Below are positions 8,735-22,800 of a stretch of DNA of 64,000 bases, one piece after another. Position 1 is the stretch's first letter, and every line of letters starts with the position of its first letter. The stretch spans positions 3,205,612-3,269,611 of the forward strand of contig JAVDOI010000019.1 of the NCBI GenBank assembly GCA_032191485.1. Direction: 5' to 3'. The notes beneath the pieces were generated by a model. That model ran no database searches, was not told where the DNA came from, and was given only the letters and a program-made list of their open reading frames with translations. The translations under genes and the position numbers were made by a program. Source of the DNA: Leptoclinus maculatus (lineage: Eukaryota; Chordata; Actinopteri; Perciformes; Stichaeidae).

Positions 8735-11700
8735 TTATTAACTTTCATGTAATTTTTTTATTTTATTTTTTTTATTTAGATTAATACAATAAAATCGAAA
8801 TCTTTGTCTTTTATTGTATCTTCATTACTATTATCAACAATACGTATTTAATGGGGGTGAGGGGTTATTGTATTACTATTGTGCTTTCTCTGTCATTCTT
8901 AAAATCCCTTGGTGCTGTGTCCCTTTCTAATATTGATTGTGGTGTCCTCTTTGCATTATACACGCATCAATAAAGTGTTGGAACTAATATACTACACCTC
9001 CTATTTTGTAGTTACACATAGTAATCAAACTGTCAGCTTCAGACAGTTTTATTCAAATGCTACTTAGTCCTAATTCAGAGGATTTTTACAAACCAGTTTA
9101 CACAAAAGGTTTGAATTGACTGGAGGAGTACTAAGGAAGAGAAACTGACTGATCTCACGCCATGTAATCACGGCAAAAAAGATTTAGACTTGAAGCCTGA
9201 TTCAGCCCGGCTACACAGTGTATTCTCAAAGAACCCTTGAAGCTGATTGCTGCTCATCATTAACCGACAACAATGCAGGGCCCTCTTCTGACATCCGCAA
9301 TGTTTCAGTGTGGTCTTGGTAACTTAATGATCAGAGCAGAAGGAACCCATCACTCCATCAAAGCTGCACGCTTTCCCTCGAAAACATTTTCAGAGACCGA
9401 CAACAACCTATTTTTTTTTATAGAAGAGAAACAACACCCAACAGATTGTGCGAGAAGCCGACTGAAACAATTCACTTCAAAGGACACGGCCGAACCAAAA
9501 AACACGAGCTGCACAAACTGAAGGATGAAAAAAACAAAACATGTGAACACACGAAGCCCGGCCGCTCGGGAAATCAAAGCAGCCCTCGTTTCTTCTCATT
9601 AGCTTCTCAGATTCCTGAGACGGAGCTACCTGTACATCACATCGGGCCCGGTGAGTGAGCGAGACGCCAATTTGTCTTGACATGTTAAGTTGTGACTCGA
9701 TCGGATTACGAGACGCAGCGCCGTTAATGGACGAGCTGAGCGTTCGTCTTACTGCACTGAAGGCAGCACCAGATTCAGTTACCAACAGGAGCCTGTGACC
9801 TTGCCAGTGCCCATCACTCAGCGATTTGTTGACAACAGACAGATTTGAACCAAACAGCCGTTGAGACTTCACGAAGGAATCACCTAATTTTACTTTCTAG
9901 AAATCCTTTTGTCTTCTATCACCGGGGACTATACGGTCTTAAAAGAACAGTTGGAAAGGTCCTAAAAGAAGAGTTGGAAAGGTCCAACACTGCAGAAATA
10001 CCCTCTCAAATTGAAGTGAAAACATTTTAGATACGAGTATCAAATGTGGCTGTAAGTGCAGTAAGTGATTTTCACTTGATACGATAGAAGAAAAAAAAGA
10101 TGTCTTAATATAAGATCCAAAATACACCATGAAATTTGGTACTGACTTTACTTCTAACAACAATTATTGTATTGGATGTTTGATGATGCTTGCCATGAAA
10201 TGTGGTATAGATAGTCATGGTCTCCAGAGGATGAACCCCACTGACTGGTGATCCCCTGAGTTTTTCTCTCGTGCCACCAGCAGGTCAAAGTTTTCATTTA
10301 TCCAGTGAACTCTCAGCGTCTACTAGAGGGATTGGGACATTAATTCAGATATTTGTGGACGCATGAGGATGAATCTCAATGATTTGAAAATGGCGGTAGA
10401 CTTTTTTGCTTCAACTTATCATTACGAAGTAAATGTTGATTGCAAAACGTAACGGCCAAAATAAAGGCTTGATTAATGGCACAAAGGAAATGCATCAACA
10501 AAAACACGCTAACTTGGGAATGCTACAGGACAGGGACTCAGGACAGAATGTGTCTAATGTGTCCAAGTACTTGCATAACGAATGACAAGGTTTGTTGTAC
10601 TTTGTGTTTCGTGCAAATTAGCAAATGGAAGCATGCTAACACCTTCAACTAATATGGTGCACATGGACTTCACAAACATGGTCACGGTGAGCATGTTAGC
10701 ATGCTAACATTGGCATGTTGCAACTGTTGGCAACTGCCAATGCCTTTCAGTTCATTAGTCATATTTAAGAACAATGGATATTTAAAAAAAATGTAATCTT
10801 TTGATGGCACATTTGACCAATAATGGTGGTCAAACCAGCATGGCCTTATTCGCAGGGTGTCAAATATCGACGTTTGTCCTGACCTGGCGTTCGTATGTAA
10901 CGAGTTGGTAATGAGAAGAGGATGTTAAAACTCACACTAAAAAGAGAGAAAGAAGAAATATCATTCGTTCTTTTACTGTGAAACATTTTCTCAGCAAAAA
11001 CATACAGAATAAGAAATTCAACTTCACAACATGTCAGGTTGGAAGAATCCACCTGGCTAATGTATGCAGTTAGTGCTATTGCCAGCTGTCCCTTTATATC
11101 GGCCGTTCAACCAGCTTATGAGAGCGCTGCCCTCAGTGCCCTGTTCCAGTTGTGAGGAAAGCTGTCGCATGAAGCTCGTCAAGGGCATTTCTGCTGCCTG
11201 CACCCCAGCTCCACATTCCTCTTCATATAAGGTATAACGAGTTTCACACACTAAACAAATACAGACTTCACCAGCAACATCAATGTAACTTTGCTTTATA
11301 AATAAAGACGAAGAAGCAGATCCGCCACTCTGAAAGAAACTCAATTTTCCAACCCTCAAATAGCAACAATAACAACAACAACGCGAGCGCAGGGACGAAA
11401 TATTTTCAGTGATGAGGTAAAATTTTATTACAAAGGCTCGGAACAAAACTAATTACTATGATTACACGAATATGTCACCTTGTTTATGTGATTGCTTTGC
11501 AAGCCCTTCAGTGAAATCAATTTTCACGGTTTAAATTGAATCCCTTAATTAAGAGGAGTTCTTTCCGTGTTTCAGCAGCCGTTGCATTGCATTGATTGAT
11601 GTCTGGTTTAGCGATCACCGCAGGGAAACAGCAGCGAGGCGGCTAATGCTGCATGAAAAACGTAGAGTGGAGCAGACAAAGCAAAACGCGAGAAGAAGTT

Positions 11701-12264
11701 CCGCCTGGGGTTCTGTTATTAAATGAGGCCTCTGCGTACGGGTGTGTGTGTGTGTGGGCATGTGCCTGTCTGCACCTGTGTGTGGTTGTGTTTGTGCAAA
11801 CCCATGCTGCGAGATATGTTCAGTTATAATGATCTTGGCATGGCATCTGGTACTTTTACTGTACATTGTCATTTCATCAGCACTAGAAACCCCGCAACCT
11901 GTTAAAGCTGCAAGAACATTGTGTGAAAATGAAGCTATTGTAAATGACAAAGACGTGCTGTCACGTCTCAACTAATTATAAAGCTCTTTTTGTTTTTTTA
12001 AAAGATTAGATTCATCTGTTGGTGTTCTGGGAGCCGACTGTTCCTTAACGACACCTGCATTTGATTCATGAAACTACAGCCTCTCAGTTAGAGGTGATGG
12101 GATACTTCTCTCCGTTTTAATCAAGGAAACTACAGTCAGACAAACGTACAGGTTGTGGAGTTACCAAAAATGACTCAAAATGTGCAAAAATAAATGGTAG
12201 AAAATAGATTTAAAGCAGAAAAAATATGCTTTAGGTTGAGTTGAAGCGCAAATAAGAAGTTGTT
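8735..12264. other. Non-coding region right of the transposon
   Basis: It holds the dispersed repeat at 10120-10745 and a 25-bp local duplication at about 9938-9984 (AGTTGGAAAGGTCC twice). The 131-residue minus-strand frame at 9477-9872 shows no family resemblance. Confidence 0.55.
10120..10745 (+). repeat. Dispersed fish repeat, copy 1
   Basis: It starts with ATGAAATTTGGTACTGACTT and a second related stretch at 10195 (GCCATGAAATGTGGTATAGA). It runs through GATCCCCTGAGTTTTTC, GCCACCAGCAGGTCAAA and a gap, then ends with AGCATGTTAGCATGCTAACA. Parts match the copies at 13020, 31165 and 35785. Confidence 0.6.
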
Positions 12265-12840
12265 ACATGGCCTGTATAGACAGCTTGATTGATACAAACT
12301 TGCATTCTTTCTAATGGCCAGCAGGGGGCGACTCCTCCGGTTGCAAAAAAAGCAAGATTGTATTGAATATTATGAAAAAATTAATCCACTTTTCGCTTCA
12401 TTTATTACCTCAGTAAACATCGTTGGCTAGTTTCAAGTCTTCTTCGATACAACATGATGTTTATTTGGTAAATTATGGTCCCATTTAGAGTAAATAGACC
12501 ATAAAGCCAGGTGTGCTTGAGGGCGTGGCTACCTTGTGATTGACAGGTCGCTACCATGGCGTTGTCCGGTCTGGGAGTTGTTCGAGTTTTATCTGCCAAC
12601 TTTAAACCTTTCACAGTGTTTTTAAAGTTGATGGAAGTTAATTAATTGGAACATTTGGGTCGCCTAAAAGTGTCTTATTCAGTGTTCGGTTGTACTTCTG
12701 GTTCCAAAAAAACCAAGATGGCGACGGCCAATGAAATCCAAGATGGCGATTGCCTAAATGCCAAACTTGAGGCTTCAAAACCGTAGTCCAAAAACCATTG
12801 TATGACATCACAGTGACCACGTCCACCTCCTGCCCACAAA
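12265..12840 (+). repeat. Second dispersed fish repeat family
   Basis: A block with CCAGCAGGGGGCGACTCC, TTTATTACCTCAGTAAACAT, TTATGGTCCCATTTAGAGT, GGGCGTGGCTACCTTGTG, GTCCGGTCTGGGAGTTG, AAGATGGCGACGG and TGACATCACAGTGACC. I recognise this order from many percomorph genomes. There is only one copy in this window, so this rests on memory and not on in-window comparison. Confidence 0.5.
12318..12330 (+). promoter_or_regulatory. CTCF-like core motif
   Basis: CCAGCAGGGGGCG matches the CTCF core. It lies within a dispersed repeat, so it may be one of many copies. Confidence 0.35.
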
Positions 12841-13019
12841 TAAATTAGTGGCTAATCTGTCTAAATTGTTACACTGTTTACAACCTGTATGTTCATTTGA
12901 CCACTCTTTTTTCTTCCAAGATCTCGATTTATTTTAGCCAGTATTTCATCTTAACTGACAGAGCCAATGGTCAGAGCTCTAAAAATAAAACCCAAGATGT
13001 TAAAAATCATAGTTTTCCA

Positions 13020-13240
13020 TTAAACCATTTGTAGTTTTGGGTAAAAAGTTTTGACAACTAGTCGATAGATCGCCGTGAAATTTGGAGCAGACTTTCATAT
13101 TCCGCTCGGGATGAATTTGAATCACTTTGATAATAACTTCTCATCCAGCACCATCGGGTCAAAATGTAAATTCGTCCAATACTTTGTGTTCAGAGTCAAT
13201 AAGCAAATGATAAACTAAGGATGAACGTGGTGAACAGCAT
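13020..13240 (+). repeat. Dispersed fish repeat, copy 2 (5' part)
   Basis: It shares with 10120-10320 the order CCGTGAAATTTGGAGCAGAC, TCGGGATGAATTTGAAT, CATCCAGCACCATCGGGTC and CCAATACTTTGTGTT. It stops before the GCTAGC-rich 3' part. Confidence 0.55.
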
Positions 13241-16200
13241 GTACTATTGTAGTATGTAAGATAACACACAATTACCTGTCTCTATCCACATCTATCTCTG
13301 TTTACATCTAGTAATCCTGCTGTGTAGCCTTCCCTCGCATGGAAAACCATGAAAAAGGAATACATTAAATCTGATTTGTTCAAGCGATAAAGTCATCCAT
13401 CAGATCAGATTTACAGAAGTGTGGATGCATGTTAAGCTTGTCCAGACACAAATCTTGCCTGAACAACACCAGCATAACATTAGCATGAATTGGCTCCGAA
13501 AGATGATTTATTGCACAGCTGCACAACAACAGTTGTGTGTTGGAAACAAAGCAGTCGACCCTAAATTATTCATGAGATATAATAAGAGGATAGTTGCCTT
13601 TGCCGGAGTTGGGGAAGATAGAGCCGAGAAGAGGGACCTCTTGTGTGCAGAGTGAACATCTTTTAGTGAGATGGAAACGGGCAGTTAAAGAGTGAGAAAA
13701 GTGCGTTTACCGTGTTCCACATGGAGCCTTTCACAGCAAAAGAAAGATTTTCTGAGACCTCCGCTTTCTCTTGCTCCGGGGAGCCCGTTTGTAGTGTAAT
13801 GTTATTCTGGCCTGTGGACACGTGGAGTTCTGCCACAACAAAAGGAGACCCCTTCCAGGGGAGGAGAGAGAGAGAGGCGCCTTTCAAACGGCATACATTA
13901 AATGTCTTCTTTTGCCGCTCTCACCTTCTGGGTTGTGCTGGTCCTTTGAGTTTCCCTCAAGTCCACGGGCGACAGTACTAACAAGGCTCCCTGCTGGTCC
14001 CTGGTCACGCTGTATTTACCTCACTGTCACTGCAGCTTGGCGGTCCGCACAGAGTGTAAATACGTTGGTGACAAAAAGACAAACAAACTTCAAACTATTG
14101 AGTCACACTTTGTCAGAGATGTGCAGCAGATTATTTGGATTAATCTCCAAAGGACTGCAGCCACTTACGAAGCTGTTCGGATGGTTTGTATCGAGAGAGA
14201 AAAAATGGTTCAAACACTACAGTGACACAGCAGGTAGTTCCAGTTCAAATAATTGAACATTTCCCTCCCTCTCTGGGCTCGTCAACACCACAAATATCGC
14301 AGTTGTCTCGAGGTGCTATGTAGTTCTTCTTTCTTTCAGTTTCACCAATTGGTCAAACTCTGAGTATTTGACTGCGTTTTATTTACAGTATTTTATTTAC
14401 ACATGCTGCAGCGTCCTCTTAAAGTCCCAGTAGAGCATGAGACTCTCAAGGGACTGCAAGGCAAGACAGCAGAAGGCATCATTATTCTACATTTTCGTTG
14501 CCTTGCTAGCTTAGCTACTGACAACTGTGCGAAGTTAATCATTGTCCATATAGCGTTACTTTTCTTTTTGCAATTGTTGATTAGAGACGGTAGACGGCTG
14601 CATGCTGCACCCAGCGCCATATTTCAGAGCGCTACGACTTCTTTGGGCAAAGGGGGCGATGCTAGTCTATCATACAACGACGGCTTGAGTGGCGATATGT
14701 AGTCAATATATTGTTGCCGTTGACATGAAACATAGGCGGAACGGGAACGCTTTTTTGATGAAGCGCTGGGTTAAACCAGAGCTGCCAGCGCTTTTCTACA
14801 AACACTCTGGACACAACTTGTATTTCTTATTTCTCTGGGTCTTTAAAGGGTAAACTATTTTTAAAATGCTAGAATATCATTTTGAGTTTCATCATTCCCC
14901 GAAATAAGTTTCAGATGAATAGCGAGGGAGCCTCTTTTAAAAACCTCCAGAAAAGAGTTCCATGCAGTGCCAAAGCTACTCTACCGTCAAACAGGTGTCC
15001 TGCTGTTGCGACAGACTGCAGGTGAATCTCAAGTTTTGTGTTTTCCCACCGGCACTAAACTCCACAGTTGGCCGGTCGGAGTGTGAGCCGGTCTGCAGGG
15101 AGGCCATGTCACCATCAGGCTAGCTAATGGGTGGAGGGGGCGCACGTTAGATCCATAAAAAAAAAAGGCACAGAGGTTCAAGGAAACAGTTGGTCCTCTT
15201 TCCAGGGAGTAAACTTGTGGAGGGGAAGTCATCGATGCTACCTGACCTGGTGACGCAGGAACCACGTCGCCACGGGAGCTGGAAGATTCAGTGCAGCAGC
15301 AGCAGCAGAGACAATGCTCGGTCCGCGAGGTAATTTGGGGAACACACGGCAAGTGATTCATTTTTATGCTCTATTGTTATTTAAATAGTGAGCAGAGAGG
15401 TGTTTATTACAGTGGAATAGCTTCTACCTCAGGCCAATTAGGGGTGGATGATTAGCAAAGACATATGCTGGAATTGCAAATCCAATTCTTTGTGACAGGA
15501 AGTGTATTGATAGGACCGTCCTCTCTGTGCGAGTACCGTGCCAACATTTGTCCTTTTTCCCCCAGAGGGGAAGCTAAACTGCTTTACCTGAAGCTTTTGC
15601 TTTGTTCTTTCTCCACTCTGGACTGCTAGCTGCTAGCACACTATCAGGAAGGTACAGTGCCATGGCAGGAAAGCCTTTATGTAAAGAGGCAGAAGGTAAA
15701 CATGCAGAGGTTCATGTGGGAGAACCCAAGCTCACGTCTTGTCACAAATCTACAATTAATGTTTGCTTTGGTAAAAAACAACCACAATCTTTTCCCAACC
15801 TTGAATAAGGTTAAACTTTAAACATTTGCCAAGTCCACAACAACTCCATTACCACAACCATACTGTGGTTAAACAAATTATTGAACATTAAAAGATGCCG
15901 CCTTTGAACATAATCCAAACTTCGCAGGATTGTAGCACATCAATGTGATAAAATTGCTTTACAGTGATTTCCTGTTTGCGTCACTAGCAATTTTTACACA
16001 GCAGAATATACACAAATTCACATAGAAATCATTTACATGGATGCCCTATTGTGGGTTTAAAAATGAAATAAAATAAAGTTTACAGTCACAACTTGCATCT
16101 CTGTGACAGCAACAAAAAACAAATCAAAAGGGTATTGGTTGTCTTATTAGTAAAGGCTTTGTGTAGGATGAGAGCTAATTTAACTGTAACCTTGAGTACA

Positions 16201-16589
16201 AGATGGTCAAATGGAGATATTACAAATGGACTAGCTAGCGTGACTGAACTTTGAAAGTGATATTTCAGGTTCACAACCCGTCTACCTGATCTCACGTTGG
16301 TCCGTTTATGGACATAATATGAAGTATAAACTAGATATTAGTCAACCTCTGAAGTTTGAAAGTGAAGGCATTAAAAAGTTGCTTTCCAAGACTAACTACG
16401 GACGAGCTCCCGGTAACGTTAGCTAGCTTGGCAGTACTAACGTCACGTAATTAAACTGATCATTTTAACAAACATGTGATGTTTTAATCATTTGTTTTAA
16501 CATTTGTATCGGTGATATTCGAGTGTTGAAACCCAATACTTACATTTAAAAGTGAATGCTACCGCTTCTCCCGCTGCTGGTTCACACGT

Positions 16590-16915
16590 CGATTAAAATC
16601 AAATCTTCATCGGCACGCAATGAATCTTGGGATATGTCGGGCCGTGAAGGATCCATCAGTTGGTTCCTCCGAATCACAACCGAAGACGCACTGATGAAGA
16701 ACAAAGGAACGGGCTGGTGTAAATAGGGGCCGAATATAGTTGGGAGGTGGGAACAGGTGAGCAGGACCACAGGTGAAACTAATGAGGGCGGGGCAGACGA
16801 TCACGAAGGCGGGAAAACAAACAAAGGAAGTCAAACAAACAGGACACAAGCGGCGGAGAACTTAATAATAAAACAGGAAACAAACTAAACAAAAAAACAA
16901 GATCATGACAATGTT
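16590..16915 (-). repeat. Possible retroelement edge, orientation uncertain
   Basis: A purine-rich block with GAACAGGTGAGCAGGACC, GAGGGCGGGGCAGACGATC, AAAACAGGAAACAAACTAAA and AAGATCATGACA looks like the border sequence of fish retroelements. There is no second copy and no LTR pair in the window. Confidence 0.3.
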
Positions 16916-19818
16916 AGTCATGAATATTTACGGTTATACAGACAAACTTCAAATTTGAAACCACGTTTTCAGTGACTTTATCGCAGACCATACCTCCCGC
17001 CGTAAAAAAACACAAGGCAAATGCCTCGCACAACACAACAGCATCCGTGTGATGAATTACAAGCTCAGAGGTCCATTAGTATCTGGTGCGGTTTCGCCTC
17101 ACAGTTTGCTCATCCGCAGTCTGACTTGGTGCTCAGGCAGGTGACCTTTTCCCCTCGCGTCATGGCATGAAAGATGCAACCTGCTGCTGTATGAATCCTG
17201 TGTAACCTTGCCCCGTGGACAGGACATGCCTAAGTATAGCCAGCCTGCGGTGTGATAGGTCAGGAGGCGGCGCTCATGTGCTTAAAGCATCCCGCTCAAA
17301 CCTGTGCTCGCAAGAGAGATGCTTTTTGGTGAAAAAAAAAAAAAGCATCCTGAATTCATGCAAACAGCACGCACTCAGGAATCAGCGTATGATGATGTGA
17401 TGTGACGTTAAGTGAAGCTGGACTGGGTTTTCAGCGAGCTGAGAGGTGGAAAGAAAAGCGGCGCGGAGAGAGGGCCGTAGACGGTGGCAAGCAAACCTGA
17501 GCCTGAGGTGAACCCTCCCTGCACGTTTGGACTTCCTGTCCTGACACTGTGACTTTAATGACGGTATCGGAATTCAGCTCAGAGCCGCGCATGCTTCAAG
17601 TCTTCGATATTTGTACATCTACTCCTGATGAATAGTTTGCATAATCACACGCACAAACAGTGTTACGTAAAACAGTGGAGTAATACAATTGCGGCAGAGA
17701 CCAGGTGTGTTTTTTTTTTCTGCAGGGCGATGTGGAGACGGGCCGTCAGAGGAACTGCTGTGACTCACAGCATATTAGTTTGGGTGTCAGCACTTTGATT
17801 GTAATTAAATACCAAAAGACTGGTGCCCTACTTTTGTCCAACTTTGGTAGCCGAGCACCGGCGGGTTGAAGGACGTGATTAATGACATCGGTGTGTCTAT
17901 TGTTTTTTGTTTGTCTTCCTCCTCTGTATGTGAGGCAGTGGGTGTGCGTCGGTCTCAGCTGTAATTTGTGTGTTTTTCACACTATAGTTTTAAAATGAAT
18001 ATAAGGGAAGGGATTTTTTTGTTTAAATAGCTCCTCACCAGGCCACATAAAGGTTGAGTAAAGTTGGTTTTTTTAAAGTCTGTGAATGTGATGCAGTGTC
18101 AGTGTGGAAATGAATTTCCACCGCCATTGCTCTGTTTCCTGATGCTCTGGTGTCAGCAGATACTGTAGCTCTTGTGCTTAATGGTGTGTTTGTGGCGTCC
18201 TTGTTGTTTAGGGTGTTATCTCTTATGCTGTTTGCTCTCTACACTTCCTGCTGTGTGTCCTGCCTGTGCTACTTCACTGTCTCCTTCAATATGATCACAA
18301 AGTCCTCTCCGTCTCACTGATCTTTTTCTTGACATTATATCTTCTACTATTCATTAAAATCGCAGCAAAGTACAAGTACCACACAGTTGCACTTACTGAG
18401 AGTAAAGTACTTCAGTAAATGTACTTTGTTAGTTTCCACCATTGGCTGAAATGATTAAAGTTGGGTGCAAAACTCAAAGCTCTTGAAAAAACAAAACAAA
18501 GAAAAGCAACTTTCTTTCTTTTTTTTTCCATAATTACCTGAGATCAAACTCATTTGTTATCTTAACTTCTCACAACACGAGAAACCCAGTGACTTCAGGA
18601 GAAACGTGTAGAGTCTGCTTGTTAGTTAATAAGCTTTAATTTCCTTGTGAAAGCAGAAAAACAACACACGCTGAGGACAAAACAAGGACACGCTGCCAAG
18701 GAAAGGCATGTTTTTGGGAGTTTCACTGGTAGAAGCTGCCAGTCTTCTTGCCGACAGCCTTGTTTGTTTGCGGTGTTGTGCTGGCGCCTCTATTTTTATT
18801 TATTCATGGCGAACTTCATCAGGAACGATGTCACCTTCCTAAATTGATAAACCCGATCAAACGTTATAATCAATGGTTGGAAACCAGACAGCTACACCGA
18901 GGCTGACGCAGCTCGATTTCTTTGTTTTTGAGCTTTTGCGCCCGAGGCATATTATTTCATAGTCGGGCTGACAGTTTTGCAGCACAAAATCTGCCCAGGA
19001 ACCAGAAATTTCCCCTTCAGCACCGACAAGAGTCCACAGCTTTGGCCTCCCGCTCACTGTCAATGAAGAGTCTGACGGTGACGGCACATTCTGGAGCCTC
19101 TTCTAAATCTAAACCCAACTGTGCGACATGAAACCCCTTCGGGGTGGACTTTGAGAACCAGTGCTGTCATGAGACATTTCAGACCTCATAGTTATACAAT
19201 TTTGCGTTTAGCATTGCATGCTTTTCTGTGAGGTCTGTAAAGTTGAAGACGAAAGACACCGAGCTGTCCTCTCTGTCGCACAAAAGCAAAAAAAACAAAA
19301 CACCACCTCAACACGACTTGCTCTCTACCTCCTTTGAAGCCCGCCTCTATAAATACATCCCCAGTGCTCTCACATGGTGGGGCTGCAGAGAAAACCGAGC
19401 TAAGAGTGCCCTCTACGTGCCGGCTGAAGCTCTGTGCCTGAAAGAGTGCAGCACAGTCATGCAAAGACGCTCAGAGTATGCACTGAATATACAGAATCAG
19501 GCATATTGAGCCTGATATTCTGCACTCCGGACGTGTTGATCGGTAAAACATTTTCCCTTTTACCTGCCTCTTAAGCAGCTGCATATTCCCCCCCCCCCCC
19601 CCTATATGGGCTCAATATTTAGAGCCTCTGAGGAATAAGTCAGAGGGAAGGCTCAACGCTCCCGGTGCCCTCTCTAAGTGCAGTGTCATCAGAAGTTAAG
19701 TGGGAAGGCAGGCCAGATCAAAGCAGCAAAGCAGATCTTCACTGTCTGACTTCATCTCTGCTGAAGCCGGAGAAAATCCTGTCACCACCTTAGATGCTCC
19801 AAAAAAAAAAAGATTTTC

Positions 19819-19841
19819 ACACACACACACACACACACACC
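19819..19841 (+). repeat. (CA)n microsatellite
   Basis: About 11 CA units after an A-run. Confidence 0.95.
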
Positions 19842-22800
19842 AGCCCCAGATGATGCTGCTGCAGTCACGCTTGTGTAACCCAAATCAAAGGGCTCCGTTT
19901 GAAGACTTGTTTGGGTAATAAGTCTATTACAGAGCTATAAAAACTGCAATTAGATGGAAAATCTGGAGTCTGTGTCAAAATCCCAGCTGATATTCTCCAG
20001 AAGACTCTCGTACTGATACACTGAAGGAATTAGCAATAGCATGCTGCATAGCTACACGAACACACAAGCACGTGAGCGTATGTGAGGACGGTTGCAGGTT
20101 TGAGCTCATGTGAAGCCAGTTCAACTTCATATTTCTGAACTGTATTTTTTATTTTTTGGTACATTTGTACAACAAGAAAGTTAATGTAAAAAAAAACAGT
20201 AAGAGCTGCTTTACACGAAACAGACATCACAGAAGTGCAGCAACCACACACACACACACGGCGAAATAATTTTTTAATCACACAGTGACACATAGGAAGA
20301 CCAAATGCTTTCAGCGCCATACAACAGCAATGATCTTGTCAACATGTTTGGAAAGCCATGTGAATAGAAGCGGTAAAGGCATTTCTGAAATTGTCAATTA
20401 ACAGACTTTTGTCAATCTGACAAATTTCTGGCAAAGTTTACGGTGGCCTATAGCTGACGTCAATGTAGAAGTAAAATGTAGAAAAGTAAGAGCGACAACA
20501 GAGAAACACATTGTAATGAATGATAGCGCTGCTTCATTAATGGCTTTTGGGGTTTGGGATCAGGAAATGTGTAGCTGCATGTCCATCAATGAAAACTTCT
20601 TAGTTTGGTATTGTAGTATCTTTAAACATTCATGACTAAACAGGCAACAGTCACAGTTAAAACTAAAATGGCATTCAGAAACATTCAGATTTGACTGTGG
20701 TTACTAAATCCTAAGCATCACCTGTTTCCATCTAAGCCACACCCACTTGTAGTATAAAGAAGAGCACAGACCTAAAGTACAGGAATTTCACTGCCTTTAA
20801 ATAACGGTGGATGTGGCAAGTTATCATTGTGTATGTAAAGTGCCAGACATCCTTGTGTCTTTATCCCCACAAAAATATATAAACTAACCCGTAAATCTAC
20901 TTTTTTCTTTGTCCACAAATCTGGAAAGCTTTACCCAACCTGAAGCTGCATTCATTATTGTTTATATATCAATGAATCAAATGACTATGTTTACTGAGAA
21001 AGGTGACTAACCCACAGAGTTGAATCACCTCTTATGTTCCACTCAGTTTTACGGAGCGTTTCAGCATTTTTCAGCTGATGGTTTCGGTTTGACAACCTTG
21101 TTTTTCGTTGCTGTAATCAGCATCATTTTGCTGCAGCAGGCAGCTGTATTGATCAAAAACTCTCCGTTAAACCCACTGCACTCTACCTGTCCAGCACTAA
21201 ACAGCAGACGGACACTGTTAGCAACTAACTGTTGGACATAGCTGAGTATTTAGCAGCTAAAGAACTGCTAAATAGATTCCCCTTAGTAGGTGGTGGAGAC
21301 CAAAGACTACGACTGACGTTCTCCAAATGATCAGAAACAGGGCTTCAAAGTGTCTGCTGGATGTTCAAATAGGCAACTGTCGCTATTGTGTTTACAGTTG
21401 CGCTGCCCCCGAGAGGTCAACAAATCTATTAACGCAGGTAAATAAATTTGTCAGGAAAAAAAATAATCTTCACATTTTAGAGGGAATCTCTGCTCTAGCT
21501 CATATTCTTGCTGGGCTGGTGTTGGAATCTGAATAATCCCCAGTAAAGAGACTATTGCCCCGTCACGTTAAGGATTATGATTTTTCAAAGTGTCTTCCTG
21601 ACACTGAGCTACAGCGAGATCCATTCGGCAAGTGGCAGAAACACTCGCAAGAGAGCGAACAGCCAGTTCTTCACTCCACAACCTGGCGCTGGAGCAGACA
21701 GATGTGCTGATATGCCATCTATAGCCGCGGGCCCTTTTCCGACTTCTAAAGGCTTCCGCTGTCAAAGTGGGGCGCCTGGGAGTGCATGACACAAAAGTTA
21801 AATGAAGGTTAAATGGAAGCACTTCAAAGTGGGAGATCTCCACAGAAAAATAACGCAGGGAAGGTTAATGCGTGTCTTGTTGAGACACCGGAGCAGCTTG
21901 TAGCTTTTGGGCGTCACGGTTTGAGGTCCAGTTTGGGTCAGAACGCCTTGGGGGCCGCCGTTTATTGGTTTCATTCCCACAGTCGACGTGCGCAGCGCGA
22001 TAATAGGGTTTTAAACTGATGCTTGGTGAGCAGTTTTCTTCCAAGTCATACAATTGCAAATTATCTTTGTAACAGTCAGGTATCAGCCACTTGGACTCGT
22101 CCCCCTTTGATATGATGGATACTGAGGCTGGGAATGCTGCAGAACAGCTTGATTTCTAAAATGTTTCATTGTTTCCCATGTTGTTAAACATGTGTTTTGC
22201 CTTAAACCTTCCCCTTTTTTAACCAAATTAAAGGCCAGAGAGTGTTTGAAATGTCGTATGAAGAAGTTGTCAGACCACATCTCAAAAAGTCTCATAAAGA
22301 GGAACAAGACATGGTAGATCTTACAAATTGGGATAACAGCACACACTTTTGAACAGCGTCTCTCTGGAGGCATTCATTCTGTTGCTAATCTCTCTTAACG
22401 GGCAACGGGTAGATATTTGGTATTATAAGCTTTCTGGGTTCCGTTTGTAGTCTGAGTTGTATTGACCAATCCCGTTGGAGCAGCCTTTGCTTGAACGCAG
22501 GTAAACAGTCCGTGTGGAGTGCAACAGAAGCGCATTCACAGAAAAGAAACCCATTGAAGGGAAGAACCAATCAGCTATCGTCTGACGAGGATTTAGCTTT
22601 ATATTGTTTGAAAATTAGCTCGTAAACTGGCTACTTGTGAAATAAAATCCAGTCGTACAATGTGGAGTCCATCTCCAGTCTGGCAATTCAAGTTGCTAAA
22701 CGGACTGTGATCAATGAGCAGCTCAGAGCACCCAGAGGCTCATCCGCAGTCGCACCGGTAGCTGATTGGGTTCTGAGGTTGTGGTGTTGCTCTCATTGGT

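Noticed and set aside
9477..9872. 131-codon minus-strand open frame
   Set aside because: No domain is visible, overlapping frames exist on the other strand, and there is no splice support.
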